From positions 189,816,561 through 189,880,560 of the forward strand of contig OY282560.1 in the NCBI GenBank assembly GCA_958295665.1: DNA of 64,000 bases, written 5' to 3'. Below the pieces are notes generated by a model that saw only the letters and a program-made list of their open reading frames with translations, searched no databases and was not told the origin of the DNA. The translations under genes and the position numbers were made by a program. This DNA is from Tipula vernalis. Its lineage: Eukaryota; Arthropoda; Insecta; Diptera; Tipulidae. Positions 32,220 to 45,234 of the stretch are shown here, piece after piece (the stretch's first letter is position 1; the number at the start of each line of letters is the position of its first letter).

Positions 32220-35200
32220 CAAATTGACAGCACAAGATAGACAAATATGTAATTGAATGTGAACAGATAATTCTATATATAAACACGTATAAGCTCGTAA
32301 ATATGCTTAATGTAATACAGTTCCGGGACTGATTTGAACATTTACGGGAATAATTGTGAATCAAGTTAGTTGTGAACTACATCTATACTATACCTACACC
32401 AATTTAACTGTTTTTGTCAAGCTCCGACCAACGGTAGGTGCGAAACAATATTTGGCTACATCATTAAGAAACAATTAGACATGCATTACATCTATATACC
32501 CAGCGAATTGTCATTCAAATAGCCAGGTTGAAACATTGGTCCTTCGAGAAGAAAAAAAGAACTGCGAATCTTGAAAATTAGCAAACTTTGGTTTAATTAT
32601 TAGCGGAAATAAGTGAAAGCTCTTTATTTAATTTAATATGGAGCTCGAAGAATTAGTCATAAAGCAAGGCAAAATTCACAAGGCGAAGGTAACCTCAAAA
32701 AGGATAGTAAAGAAAGAAAATCTGTATTATCATACCACACAAAGCGGTTTGAAAACTTGAATCAATTCAAACACCGAATTCAAACAAAACGATCAAGTTT
32801 TAAGTATCTATTTTGCTACTAAGGAGATGCATAAAGAACTCCAGAATAACCTAAAGCAAACTATTGCAACCCAAAGAAGAAACACCAGAAACTAGCCTAA
32901 AACATGCAAGTAACGAGCAGAAGATTGCAGCGCCAGAACATCAAAACATAAATACAGCTACAGAAACTGAACAACGGCCTTTAAATGCAACTATCAACTG
33001 TGAAATAACACTTGGTATGGAACGCATTAAAGGAGCCGATTTAATGAGGACGATTAAGTGAGCTCAGTACGAAATTGTATCTGAAACAAAAAAAACAGGC
33101 AAGTTTAGCGGCAGCATATCCAGAAGCCGTTTATAAAATCCAACTGATACCCAATATATTGATCATTACAAAGAATGGGAAAGCCAGTAAGGCAGCATGG
33201 AAGCACAATTGGAAGATAAGTTGGAATACCTACAACAAGGCAAACCTGCATCGGTGCAGTTAACACCACAAATGCAACTGCCAGAAATAGATATCACAAT
33301 GTTTAATATATTCACTCAGGTTGTGCATAATAACAAGGATCTGTCAAATATAACTAAAATGCACTATTTAAAAAGTCCTGTGGTAGACCAGGCAGGTAGT
33401 TTATTAAAAACATTTAACGTCACTGAGGATAATTACAACTTTACAACATCGATACAACAATAAGCGTTTACTGATCTCCATACACATCAAAAGACTTACG
33501 AATATACCGCCAAGTCAAACCGAATCAGCAGCACCACTAAGGAGACTGTGTGTATTGCAAATTCTTTGGATTCTTTGTTATTGGAACTGTTGCTACCGAA
33601 ATTACATGTTGGAACTCATAAATTATTTGAGCAGAAATTAGACGATCCAAAAGAAATTCCATCGTTAAATGAACTCTTTTCTGTTCTGGAAACACGATTT
33701 TATCCGCTAGTAAATAGAAGTTCTTATTGATCCAACAGGGCGAATCACATACCAAGAAATGCAAATTGTACATACAAACACTTTCCACAATAACATTCAA
33801 AATTTTTGGTAGGTATTGTAAGGCGGATCATTTAATTACTAATTGAATCAATTTTAAAAATCTTAACGCAAAATGGAGGAACTTTGTAATAAAAGCAGAG
33901 CTCTGTGAAAGGTGTGTATTGCACATGGATCTCATAAGATGCGATTCAAAAATACAATTTAATACGTGTAAAGCTTCACATCATACCTTACTACATCAAC
34001 ACACACCTATAACAGCAGTAGCGCAGCAAGAAATTATAAATTGCGGATTGCTGTCAATTGCACTATCTAGTAAAAATAAAATTCACCAATGGGAGAGAAG
34101 AATTTGCTAGAGTTTTTATCGACAGCAACACAGAGGCTAAGACTCAGAAAGGAGAGGGCAAACGTAGAAATAACAGGAATTAATATAAATTAATAATTAA
34201 ACCGCGATTCGCTTCTGATTTTGAATTTCAAATCAATGTGTAGATGTTACCTAAATTAACACGAAGATTGCCAAACGAAGTACTAAATACGACAGCATGG
34301 AAACACATTAACGGCTTAATTTGGGCCGATCCCAAATTTAATGTCTCAGGCGCATAGTTAATATATTGCTGGGGTAAAACAGGACCAATAGCTCAGCGAA
34401 CTAAACTTAGTTGGATCATGTTTAGAGCCTTTAAACCAAGCACTAGTGAACACCAAATTCAAACAATGGTCTAGACTGTAGACTGCGACCTACAAAGATT
34501 TTGGGAAGTTGTGGAAGTAGAAGCATCTAAATAACTAACATTAGGACAAGCACTGTGTGAAGAAATATTTAAACAAGGTTGTAAGCTACTGGAAGTAGTA
34601 GAATTAGGGAAATCAAAAAATCAAGCCGTTGCGAGATTTTTCCAAGTAGAAAAACGTTTCAAAAACAATCCTACATTCAAGCAGGACTATCTTAAATTTA
34701 TGAGCGAATATTTGCAGCTGTGGCACATGGTTCTCGCAGAACAATCAACTAATACAAAATGTTACTTATCACCATTAACTTACGATTAACATTTGGGAAA
34801 AATTCTCATCACTTACAAGAGTGCTATGAACATACGCGTTTATAAAACGCTTTATAAATAATTCAAGATGTAAGCAGCCTGCAGAGCGAATAACTGGAGC
34901 ACTGACCTCAACCGAATTAAGAGATAGTCGGAACACAATAATCGCCAACATCCAAGTATTAGACTTCCAAGAAGAAATAAGGGCTTTACAGAGGGGATAT
35001 TGTTTAGACAAGAAGAGCTATCTATGGCAATTAACCCATTTCATCGATAAGAAAGGTATTTTACGAGTAGGTGGAAGAATCAAAAACTCGATTGCCGCGT
35101 TCGAAATTAAGCAACCAATCATTCTACCTAAACATCATCATATTACAAAGTTAATAATCGAAGATGCACAGGCTAAAACATTGCACGGAGAATGTCAGCT

Positions 35201-35925
35201 AGTCATCCCCACTTGGAAAAGAAAGCAATATTGGTTTATAAATGCCAAACAAGTAGTTCGAAATACAATTAATAAATGTGTCCGATGTACCATTTTGAAA
35301 CTCAAGAAGCAACACAAATAATGGAAGAATTAACCTCACCAAAGGATTACACCATCTCGGAATTTTACTCATACGGAATATGACGGCCCTGTCCGATTGA
35401 AATCTTCAGTAGGACGTAGTAAAATGGTCTATATAAGGCTTACATTGCAGTTTTCGTGTGCAACCACACAGATATTCACAAATCTTGCCTAAATACTATG
35501 TTAAATCTGCTCAACTATCAAAACACTCAGAGGGAACTACTAAATATCGTTGTTGACACACATCAAGGAAAGATTAACCCACCATTTTGACAACAAGACA
35601 ACTTGACTGGAAGAACACTCCCATCTTTAAGTTTATGACTGCCAAATCTCAATTATCCACAGTAAATCTAATAATTGCAATCAAAATTTCGCTGGTTAAT
35701 GATTAAAGGGCCTTTACGAACAAGACATGGAGCTGATTTCATTTACATCAAGGCTGCGGCAGCATATTTAGCGATTAATAATGAAAAAGATAGAAAATAT
35801 TCAATGATGGAATCCGAATTCAACAAATGCTACATCATTCAAGTACATGAATACTGGTGTGCAAATCGACACACGATATATACACGGCACAATCAAATGT
35901 ATTCAAGTGCGAATTAAGCATCTTG
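32220..35925 (+). mobile_element. BEL/Pao LTR retrotransposon, heavily decayed
   Basis: A plus-strand order of pieces fits BEL/Pao. Probable 5' LTR: about 32220-32533. Next comes a primer-binding-like TTGGTCCTTCGAG at about 32536, then a gag start 'MELEELVIKQGKIHKAKV' at 32638. Pol pieces at 34240-34740: 'LPKLTRRLPNEVLNTTAW', 'LIWADPKFNVSG', 'LQRFWEVVEVEA', 'AVARFFQVEKRFKNNP' and 'YLKFMSEYLQLWHMV'. An RNase H/integrase zinc region lies at about 35030-35320: 'GILRVGGRIKNS', 'LIIEDAQAKTLHGECQ' and 'VRNTINKCVRC'. Stops and frame changes are dense. No matching 3' LTR was recognised before a mariner scrap begins. Confidence 0.75.
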
Positions 35926-36115
35926 GGCAGTTAGAAATTGGTTTGTCAAATTTCGTTCTGGCGATACGACCTTAGAAGACGAACCGTGAGCGGGACATTC
36001 TTCCGAGTTTGAAGAAAGGTTTAGCAGAAAGCTTTAAAAAGTCACAGTCAGCTGTTTTGCACAGCACTCTTCCACGGGAAAAAATCGATCCTTTTTTAAG
36101 ACAGGGTTATAACAT
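35915..36115 (+). pseudogene. Mariner transposase N-terminal fragment
   Basis: Reads 'ASWAVRNWFVKFRSGDTTLE', the DNA-binding domain signature of mariner transposases, followed by stops. No catalytic part or inverted ends were seen. Confidence 0.7.
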
Positions 36116-38499
36116 GATATGAAAAATGGTTTATCTATAACAATATCGTCCGCAAAAGATAGTGGCTTGATAAGAATATACCACCCCTACCAGATCCGTA
36201 AGCAAACATCCATGGAAAAAAGATTTTATTGTATGTATGACGAGATTGTCTAGGTATAATTCATTGCGAGTTGTTGAAGTCAAATTTAACGATTACTGCA
36301 GAAACATATGTTTAGCAGCTGCAAAGAGTGCAAGAGAAACTCCAAGAAAAGCACCCTCATCAATCGCAAAAACGTCATTCTTTTATTTGACAATGCCTTC
36401 GAATATTCATGGGAAATGTGCACTTGCACCTTTTCTAAATAACTTTCGGAGCTCTTTTCCATTACATCGTTCAGAGCTGCAAATGGTAACTTGGAATTTT
36501 TTTTATAAATTGGTTAGAACCCAACAAAGTTCCACAATCAGTGCCCAATGCACGAACACGAAAATCGGCCTTTGCGATATAGATCAGTTTAGGCCAAGGC
36601 ACGGAAGCCAGCTGACTATAATCAAGACATGCCTGCAGTTAAAAACTTGGGACCGAACGCTTTCGAAAATCGCATAACTGCAAACGAAATGAATAAAGCA
36701 TATTCTAAGCCGTCATCACATATCTGGATCATCTTGACCAAGTTCCAGGCGATAGAGATGATCTTTAAAACGGCTGTGGTCTGGCAGAACTGAAACCAGT
36801 ATTTTCTTAAAGATGAGGATTTATTAATTGTTAGGAGCATTTACAGATAAACGTTTGTAATTCGAATATGAATTTTTGTGCATATTCCCGCACCCGCCGC
36901 TTTCAGAAATGATCAGACATTTACTTACTTTGCAGAAATGATCAGACACTACAAGTACTTATAGATTAGAGAGATATAAGTAAGTGGTGGAGAATTTTGT
37001 GCGGAGGATTGGATGTGCTCCAGTTTTATAATCATCCCATCAATAATGAACCTCCGACTTTTTTAGTTTTCTTGTAATGAGCTGTCCAATTGTATCGTGC
37101 TTTTTATACGTATAGGCGCTTACTCTTACTAATTCTGTAAATTTGGAATATTTCTCGATTCGGTTTGCCTGTCTATTCGCTTTCAGTTTCTTAAGGAAAA
37201 GTTTGTCCCTTGAACTGTGTTGGTATCCTATATACTCTTTAACGGAATACTATATTCTTCTAAAATATCGCCAAATCATGCTTACACAAATTTGTTTGCA
37301 CTTGAGAGGTGTGCTATTTAACCCCTGTCATATAGAATGCTGATAGTACAAAGTGGAGGAAACTTCATCTTTGAACCAATTAAAATATTGTTTAACCCAT
37401 TCTCACCTTCAATTTTGAAATATGCCACGGTGGAATATGCTCTCCTGCTATTGCGTTGAAGCAAACATTTTTAAATAAATAAAAAATAACGAGAGGATCC
37501 TTTGTAGATTGTAAAGACTCGTCAAAATAGCAAAATCTTCTCGTTTGGTAGATCTTTTATCAAAAATTCAAAAATTTCATTGCTGAATCTATTCAGGTTT
37601 ACCCGATACTGAAACAGGATTCCACCAAAGACCAAAAAACTTCTCCAAGCACCTTCATCTAGTTCATTAATAACAAATTGCGAATTAGATGCAAAATTCC
37701 GTATTTCAAATCTGGCTCGTTCATGCACTGGTTTCACATGTTTACTGACGTTTGCGGTTTCCTCATTGGTAGTGCCAAAGGAACTTTTATGCATTTTTTC
37801 GGCCAAAGGAACTTTTATGCATTTTTTATCCTCAGGATTTATCATCATCTGATGATATACACATAATTCCTTAATATCTGCGCACATTGCTACCAGCAGC
37901 CAAAAATTTAACCAGAGATTTATAAATAAACAACAACATTTTGCGCTCTACTACAAGATTTCCCAAAACCTCTTCTGCATTGCTAAAATATAGAAGAAGA
38001 TATTTGAAGTTTACACTCAAGGTGATATTTCCAACAGAGTACACTATCCGAGAAAACACCAAGTAGTTTATCTGATTAGATATTGTAATCGTTTCCCAAA
38101 AAGACAGGGAAGAAATAGATTTTGAATAATTCTAGAACGTTTGTGAGAACACACCACGCAGCGGACAGCCTCAGTCAATTTTGACAGAAACACATAAGCG
38201 ATCAGCATAAGTCATCGATTTAGGAGCAAAATCCTCAACGAGGGTAATAACAGAAGTGTTTAAGAGTAGGCTCGGAAGCAACAAAATCAAAGTTGATAAA
38301 GCCACAGCGGGGAAAATGAAGAGAAAAGAGTAGTGATTGCAATCCCGAATCCCGTAAGCCCGGTATACATATTTTAAGACGAATCCCGGGATTTTTAAAA
38401 GTATAAAAGCTTAATTTTATATACTAAAACCGCAGTTTTTGGATCTAATTGTGGATTTAGCTGTCTCTTGTTTCCGATTATCCCTTAAATCGGTTTGTA
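36116..38499. other. Spacer with unassigned open frames
   Basis: The plus frame at 36237-36677 and the minus frames at 36622-36840 and 37522-37887 are open for 70-145 codons. I recognise no domain. The last ('EGAWRSFLVFGGILFQYRVN') could be a fragment of a retrotransposon gag. A small direct duplication (AAAGGAACTTTTATGCATTT, twice at about 37780-37820) lies in it. None is called as a gene. Confidence 0.35.
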
Positions 38500-39650
38500 G
38501 AAATTTTGAATATATCACACGGGAAGATCATAGTTATTTCTTAACAGATTCTGATGAAATTTGGCATTACGATGGAAATGGGATTGTAACATGATTTTTA
38601 GATGAAGTTCTTGAAGTTGGCCAATTAGAAAGGAACGTGGCAACTTCTTAACCGATTGTAATGAAATTCAGCATGCACGATGGAAATGCGATTGTTTTGG
38701 AAATGCGAAAATTTTGTCCTTTTGGCCCAAAAATCGTACCCAAGTAGCCGCATATTTTTATATGTAGCTTGAGACCCTCTCTAACCCAAAAATATTACAA
38801 CATCTCGAAATCAGAAATTTGATTTTAAAAAATTTGTTAATGTAGGCCCAAAGATCGTAACCAAGTGGATGTATATTTTTAAGGCCGATACTCTCTAACG
38901 AAAAAATATAACAACTTTCCAAAATCTAGAAGATATCTATGTACGTGACTTAGGACAATAAAGTTTGATACTAAAAATTTTCTCAGTCTGGGCTAAAGAT
39001 GACCCTAGTGGACATATGTTTTTAAAAAAAGATCTCCAAGTACTCATACAAGTATGTGGCCCCTTGGGTACGATCTTTTGGGCCAGATTGACAAAATTTT
39101 TAAAATCAAATTTCGTTTGAACTTACATATAGGGACCGAACATGCCTGTCCCAGGTCACTTATCGTCTAGATTTTCAAATGTTGTTATATTTGCAACACA
39201 TCTGTCTTAAGTCACTTATCTTGTAGATTTTTGAAAGTTGTAATATTTTTTAGATACGGAATGTCACTCATTACCCTTGAAAATATGTGTCCACTTGGGT
39301 ACTATCTTTGGGCCAGACTGAGAATTTTTTTAATTTTCAGCTTTATACGAACTTACATATAGGAACACAACACATCTGTCCTAAGTCACTTTTCTTCTAG
39401 ATTTGGAAATTGGTTTTATTTTTTAGATAGAGGGGATCACCGACTACCCTATACAACCCTATCTCCCCCTATGTCCACTTGGGCACGATCTTTGGCCTAG
39501 ATTGAGAAATTTTTGAATTCCAGTTTTGTGTGAACTTACAGGAAGGGACACAACATGTTCTAAGGACCTTTTAGTCTAGGTTTTGGAAAGTTGTTATAAT
39601 GGTTTTTGGATAGAGGGGAGCTCTTTGGGCCAAATTGAGAAATTTTTATA
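38500..39650. repeat. Satellite-like degenerate repeats in inverted arrangement
   Basis: 38500-38710 is a reverse-strand relative of the 108-bp tandem repeat at 2.65-3.14 kb. From 38720 to 39000 units containing TTGGCCCAAAAATCGTACCC run in one orientation. From about 39060 to 39650 three to four diverged units with the complement (TACGATCTTTTGGGCCAGAT, ACTTACATATAGGGAC, GTCCTAAGTCACTTATC) run in the other, at irregular spacing of 130-230 bp. Confidence 0.7.
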
Positions 39651-41790
39651 TATCAAATTTTGAATGGACTTTGAGGTGCGCGGTTGACGCTCGAAGAGGA
39701 TGGACTCGTTTTTTTGTAATAATGCATGTCTTTAATATTTGTGTAGTTTGTGCATACAATTTGAATACCAAATATCTCATTTTTAGATCCAATTAAAATC
39801 AATTTATTAATATACGCAGTAAAACTTAAATTTGTATTCATGTATAGTACTCATACTTGAACATAGTTTTGTATTCTATTTTATGTGAAATGGACACAAG
39901 TATATTTTTGAAATAAAATAAATCAAAAATAAACAAGCTCACATGCTACGGAGACATGTTGGAGACAACCCTTGGAGAATGCTTGCTAAATAGTGTGTGT
40001 GTGTTAGTATGGATATTTAGTGACTGATTGGGTTGAGGGAAACATTCCTGGAACCTTGTTTGGTGACTAGTGCATGAGTTCCAGAAGAAAGCTATGTTAC
40101 CAATAGTCTTGTAAGCTGATGAAATAGTTAATTAATTGAAAAAAAATTTAGAGGTATTAACTAGAGACATTTTAAATTATGTGTCCTAGGATTTCTGCGG
40201 ATGTAATTTTAAGTATACTTACATCAATAAGAACATATTGATGTTTATAGAGTTTGAAGGGCTTTATTTTAAGTATTTATACTGATAAATAATTTAATTT
40301 GTTTCAGAATCTAAGATAGTTTCAGAATTAATCCTAATTTCAGAAATAAAGTTTTAGCCTGACTCAACTCTCCAAGAAGAAGAAGCAGTTAAGAATCATA
40401 CAGTTTAAAAAATTGTATTGTCTTGTGCTGTCTTATTTACTAACTATCAACTACTTAGGTGTCTGGACTATTTATGAAGACAGGGTAATTCGGTCTGTTA
40501 CCCTCGAGTATGGTAGCATCAGTTCATTTCTTGTTTCTTACCTTTGTTGGTGGGTGGAAAAGAAACAAGCGGGGAGGGTATCCGTTGCGCAAGTGCTCGT
40601 ACATTCAGACTATAATTAGGCCTCCTCTAGGCTAATCCTCTCAAAGATTTTTAAATTTAAAACAATTCAGTGGAAAGTCGGGTTAGTATGTTTGCTAGTT
40701 TTGGTCAATGGGGGCGTAAGATTTGGATGTCAATACGTTTAGGGGTTAAAGGGAAGACTTAGGGTTGATCGCTACATTTGTATTAAATTTTTGATTTTGA
40801 TTTCCGTATCTTGCATTTTAGTTTTAATCTTTGGTGCGAGCCTGACGGATGGCGAGAGCTGTATCAATAAAATGGTTTGGGTTTTATAAAATTAATTTTT
40901 ATTTATTTATTTTTTTGTTTAGGTCATCTTTAAAAGATTTGTTTAAAAGATTGGTTTTGGTTTTACAGTTTCATATTTCAAGATTGTGAAGGCGATGGAG
41001 GTGGCTGAAGGCAAATCAGAAATGACTACAGAAAATAATTGGTGTTATCTCTACCATAATTAAGTATATATCATTTATTTATTGGTATTGCTTATCACAT
41101 GTCATCAAGGGATCGACTTATGTTGTATTAGTGACAGGTTGAAGACTTTACTCTGAAGGGTGAAGTGGACCGGGATGGCGGAGATAATTAAAAGATGTGG
41201 CCGATACTAATTAAATTTGTTTATAAGATCGTCTCTGAACTAGGGCTATAAAAGTTCTTAGTAATAGCTGATTAACTGATTAATTGATTTAAATTTAGAG
41301 CGTTGACATTTTAAGGATTGGGTAAATTAGTACAAATGAGAAATGGTTGGAACGAATTGTTGTGATGGAAGAGGCTATCAGTTTGCCGATATTTTTTATT
41401 GTAGGTAATGCTATAATAGTCGTACTTTCTGAATTTTAACAACAACAATGCCATGTATCTAATGCTGTTTGGGATAGTAGTTTCAAATCAAGTTTATAAT
41501 GAATGTGAAGTAGTGGAATTGATGGTTGGTTACGAATGGGCTATTTAAATAAATAGAGGTGTGGGTTATTAACATTTAGAATAACTAATTTTATTTAGAT
41601 TTTTAGAGATACATGAGTATCCGGCCAAGGCTTCCAGAGAAAAAGCATCCAATCATGAAGCTTAAATTGTCTTGTCTTGTGGTAATTAATGTATCATAGA
41701 TTATACTAATAATTTATTAACTATTGATCGCTTAGATATCTTTAATCGAGTCGATTCTGTCACAATTAGCAATTATATCCTTTCCGTTAG
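39651..41790. other. Spacer with copies of a dispersed repeat
   Basis: No gene was recognised. At about 40410-40470 (TTGTCTTGTGCTGTCTTATT, then CAACTACTTAGGTGTC) and about 41590-41740 (GAGTATCCGGCCAAGGCTTC, then ATTGATCGCTTAGATATC) are two copies of a repeat found again at 56290-56450. Confidence 0.45.
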
Positions 41791-41799
41791 GCGGCTCAT

Positions 41800-43232
41800 A
41801 GCTTATTCCAAACGCAATGGGCTGCTCTAGCTGATAGGATGCGATCCAAACGCGCACCTTACCATGTGAGGTAGCACGGACATCAATAACAGGAGTGAGT
41901 ACCTTTTTGAATTTCTGATCTCAAATAATGTAGACATTGTCAATAGGAGAAGGAAACCTAATTTTATAAATGCGATTAGGCAAGAGGTAGATGTCCTAGA
42001 TTTGACACTTGCTAGTGCCTCAAGTGAGGTGGCCTATGCGCCTCACAGTAGGATATGGAGTATCTCTGGGAAAATGTTCACACCCACCAAGATGCGATGG
42101 GCCATTGGGTCTTTCAAACCTTTCAAATCCGCTGAAGGGGATGGTATCTTTCCAGCTTTACTTCAAAAAGGTATTGAGGAAATACTCCCCAGCTTGATCC
42201 AGATGTTTCGGGCAAGTTATGCTTTTAACTATATTCCGAAACTGTGGAGGAAGGTTAATGTGGTCTTTATACCACAGGGTGGGGGGGGGGCATCGTCCAG
42301 ACTCACATTGTTTCTATTGAAGACTATGGAAAAAATCCTAGAATATCAAATAAGAAGCGAGGTCTTTGGAAAAAATCCGCTGCATCGGGACCAGTTTGCC
42401 TATCAAACTGGTAAATCCACTGTGATGGTCCTTAGCGGTCAAGTCACGAGGATTGAGAAAGCGGTGACATATAAAGAAATTGCCCTTTATGCCTTTGTGA
42501 ACATTGAGCGGGCGTTTGATAATACCTTCTATGGATCGATAGAGAGGGCAGCAATGGAAAAAAGGGTTCCGCTTTCTACAATTAGATGGATCCTTTCCAT
42601 GCCATCAGGGCCGTAAAGAGCTGTCCCCAAGGAGGCGTACTACCTCCTCTTTTACGATCATTGGTTATTGACAGACTATAGGTCCTTCTGAGTAGTCATG
42701 GGTTTGATGTCCAGGGCTATGCGGATGATGTGGCTATCATAATCAGAGGCAAGTTTGATGAGATCATTTCTAATCGCATGCAAAATGCACTCAATTTAAT
42801 ATGGTAGTGGTGTTATCAGGAAGGACTCAGTGTCAATCCAAACAAAACAGTCATTGTTCCTTTAACGAGGAGGAAAAATCTCGCGCTTACAGCTCCCTGG
42901 CTAAACGGTACTACTGTTCCTTTTTCCAGCGAAGTTAAATATCTAGGATCAAAAATTGAACTGGAAGCAACATTTATTGAAAGTTCTAGATAGAGCAACC
43001 AAGGCTTTCTGGGCCTGTCGAAGACTCTATGGGCGTACTTAGGGACTACAACCAAAAATGATCTACTGGTCGTTTCTTACAATCATTAGGCTTATGGTCA
43101 CCTACGCATCGGTTGTACGGTGGCCTAAAACTGAGCAGAAGACAAAACAAACTTTATTGAATAAGGTTTAGAGTATAGCCTGCATCGGTGTTATGGGCTC
43201 AATGAAAACATGTCCAACCGCTGCAATGGAGT
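41800..43232 (+). pseudogene. LOA-type LINE fragment, copy 3
   Basis: A third LOA relative on the plus strand. An endonuclease piece is at about 41835-42020 ('SEYLFEFLISNNVDIV', 'EVDVLDLTLASAS'), then about 600 bp expected between domains are missing. Reverse transcriptase follows at 42090-42600 ('FKPFKSAEGDGIFPALLQ', 'LWRKVNVVFIP', 'AFVNIERAFDN' with motif A altered) and in other frames to about 43200 ('YADDVAIIIRG', 'VNPNKTVIVPLTRR'). A run of nine Gs interrupts motif 3. Similarity ends at the 3' border of the Jockey element near 43232. Confidence 0.8.
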
Positions 43233-44987
43233 CACTTGTGGAGTGAATTTTTTCTTCTCAGTCGCCTAAATAGCGGCTGTTTTAGTATCTCCCTGGCCAA
43301 TTCGTTGGGATGTGCTTCTAGTTTTGAGTAATATTTCGAACTGTATTCTTCAATTGTTTCTTTAACGGTTTTAATCCCAAGATCGTCATGTACATATATT
43401 ACTATTTCGAATGTACCAAGGAGCATTGGTAATACTGCGAAGTATTTTCGCTTGGGCTCGTTGCAGGAGTTCTCTGTTTGAAGCGCTGGTAGATTCCCAT
43501 AACTGAATACCATATGTCCATATGGGTTTGATTATCGCTTTGAAAAGTAGAACTTTATTGGCTAATGTCAACTGAGATTTGTTGATTTGTTTTCGTTCAC
43601 TTTTATTCGCCATGCCTTTAGCCAGTCCGCGACTTTGTTTAAATGATTCTGTAATTAATTTGAGGTATGTATATCAGCTGTGTACAACAAGTATAATATT
43701 GGTCCTAGAACGCTGCCTTGCGGGACACCTGCATTAATATCATTTAATCAAGTAGTTGAGCTGTTTTGTTTGACCATGTATTGCCTTTGAAGAAGATAGT
43801 TTCCCAAAATTGAGTGAAATTTCTTCGGTAGAAGCTCTATAACTTTGTAAATTAGTCCATCGTGCCAAACTTTATCAAAAGCTTGTGTGATATTCAAAAA
43901 GGCAGCAGAATATTATTTCTTTTCCTCGAAGGTGATTTTGATTGCATTTAAAATTCTAAGTACTTGCTCTGTAGTACCATGTTGGTTTCGGAACCCAAAT
44001 TAATGGTCGTCTGGAATAACGCGCCGTTCTTCTAATATTGGTTTCAATTTCGTTAGTAACATTTTTTCAAATAGCTTTGTGATTGTGGGCAGCATGCTTT
44101 TTGGACGATATGATGAGATTTGCGTTTCATTTTTCCCTGGCTTATGTATCATTGTGATCAAAGATATCTTCCATTTTTGAGGAATATAACTGGTTCGCAT
44201 GATGGCAATTCCCTTATCATTTTTTCCAGTAATGAGATCATGTCCTGGTGCCTTTCCAGGCTTATGCAAATTTTAATTGTATTCTTAACTTTCTTCCAAT
44301 TATGCTTTATAGGTTTGTAGGATAAACCATCATCCATTGGCTGGGGTAGCACGAAATAATTATCTTCTTCGTATGGGACGAATACTGTTGCTAATAGATG
44401 AGCACCAAAGGCATTGGCTTTTTCTTCATCACTTCTCGCCTAATTTCCAGTTGGTAGTATAATCGGTGGATTCGAATTTGTTGGCCTATTTAAATTTTTT
44501 GTTGCCTTCCAGAAAGAAAAATCTGTCCTCTCGGTTACCGAGAGATCACTTATATAGTTCTTTGCGCGCTGGTTTTCTTCTTCCCTCAAAGCAAATCTTA
44601 GGGCCTTAATAGCGCGATTTAATTTCCATTGTGATTTTGTTTGCTGCCATTGACGGTGAATTTTTCACTGTTCCTGGATTAGTTCCTGTATATTATGTGA
44701 CAGTTTATTGACTTTTTCCGAACTACTTATGCTGGGTGTAGCCCTTTCAGCGTATAATATCATGACATCTTTTAGATTTTCTGCCACCGCATCAATATCA
44801 GCTGGTGTGATCAGAGGAATATTAAGTAGACACTTTTGTTCAACTAGCCTCCTATATTGATCCCAATTAGTTTTCTTGTTTGTAAGACGATTCGGCATTT
44901 CGTTCCTTAGGACATCGGTACTCACTGTTACTATTACCGGTGAGTGATCAGAAGACAGATCATAGCAATCGGTGGTCTTAGCATATG

Positions 44988-45197
44988 TGTTAATATAATT
45001 AATAAAAAGGTTAAACCGCCATTATGTTTCACTGTGTGGTTTTTATTTAGTTCTTTACTTTGTTACATTTTCTCTTAGACTGCTGTACATATCCATTCTA
45101 CTAACATTTATATAAAAACAAGATATAAGTTGGTGTTACCACACTAAACTAAATTTCCTTACACTGTATGAATACAAATGTACACATATACCCAAAA
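44988..45197 (-). repeat. Copia 3' LTR
   Basis: 210 bp, starting TGTTAATATAATTAATAAAA and ending CCCAAAA on the plus strand; the last C expected in the terminal CA has changed. Confidence 0.92.
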
Positions 45198-45234
45198 CGC
45201 CTCCTTACATTTATATTCATTATCTAAGTAATGG

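Noticed and set aside
36237..36677. 146-codon plus-strand frame as a gene
   Set aside because: No domain, no nearby splice structure, and it lies between a mariner scrap and decayed DNA.
37522..37887. Minus-strand 121-codon frame as a host gene
   Set aside because: Possibly a gag fragment, but similarity is too weak to call, and it overlaps a small direct duplication.
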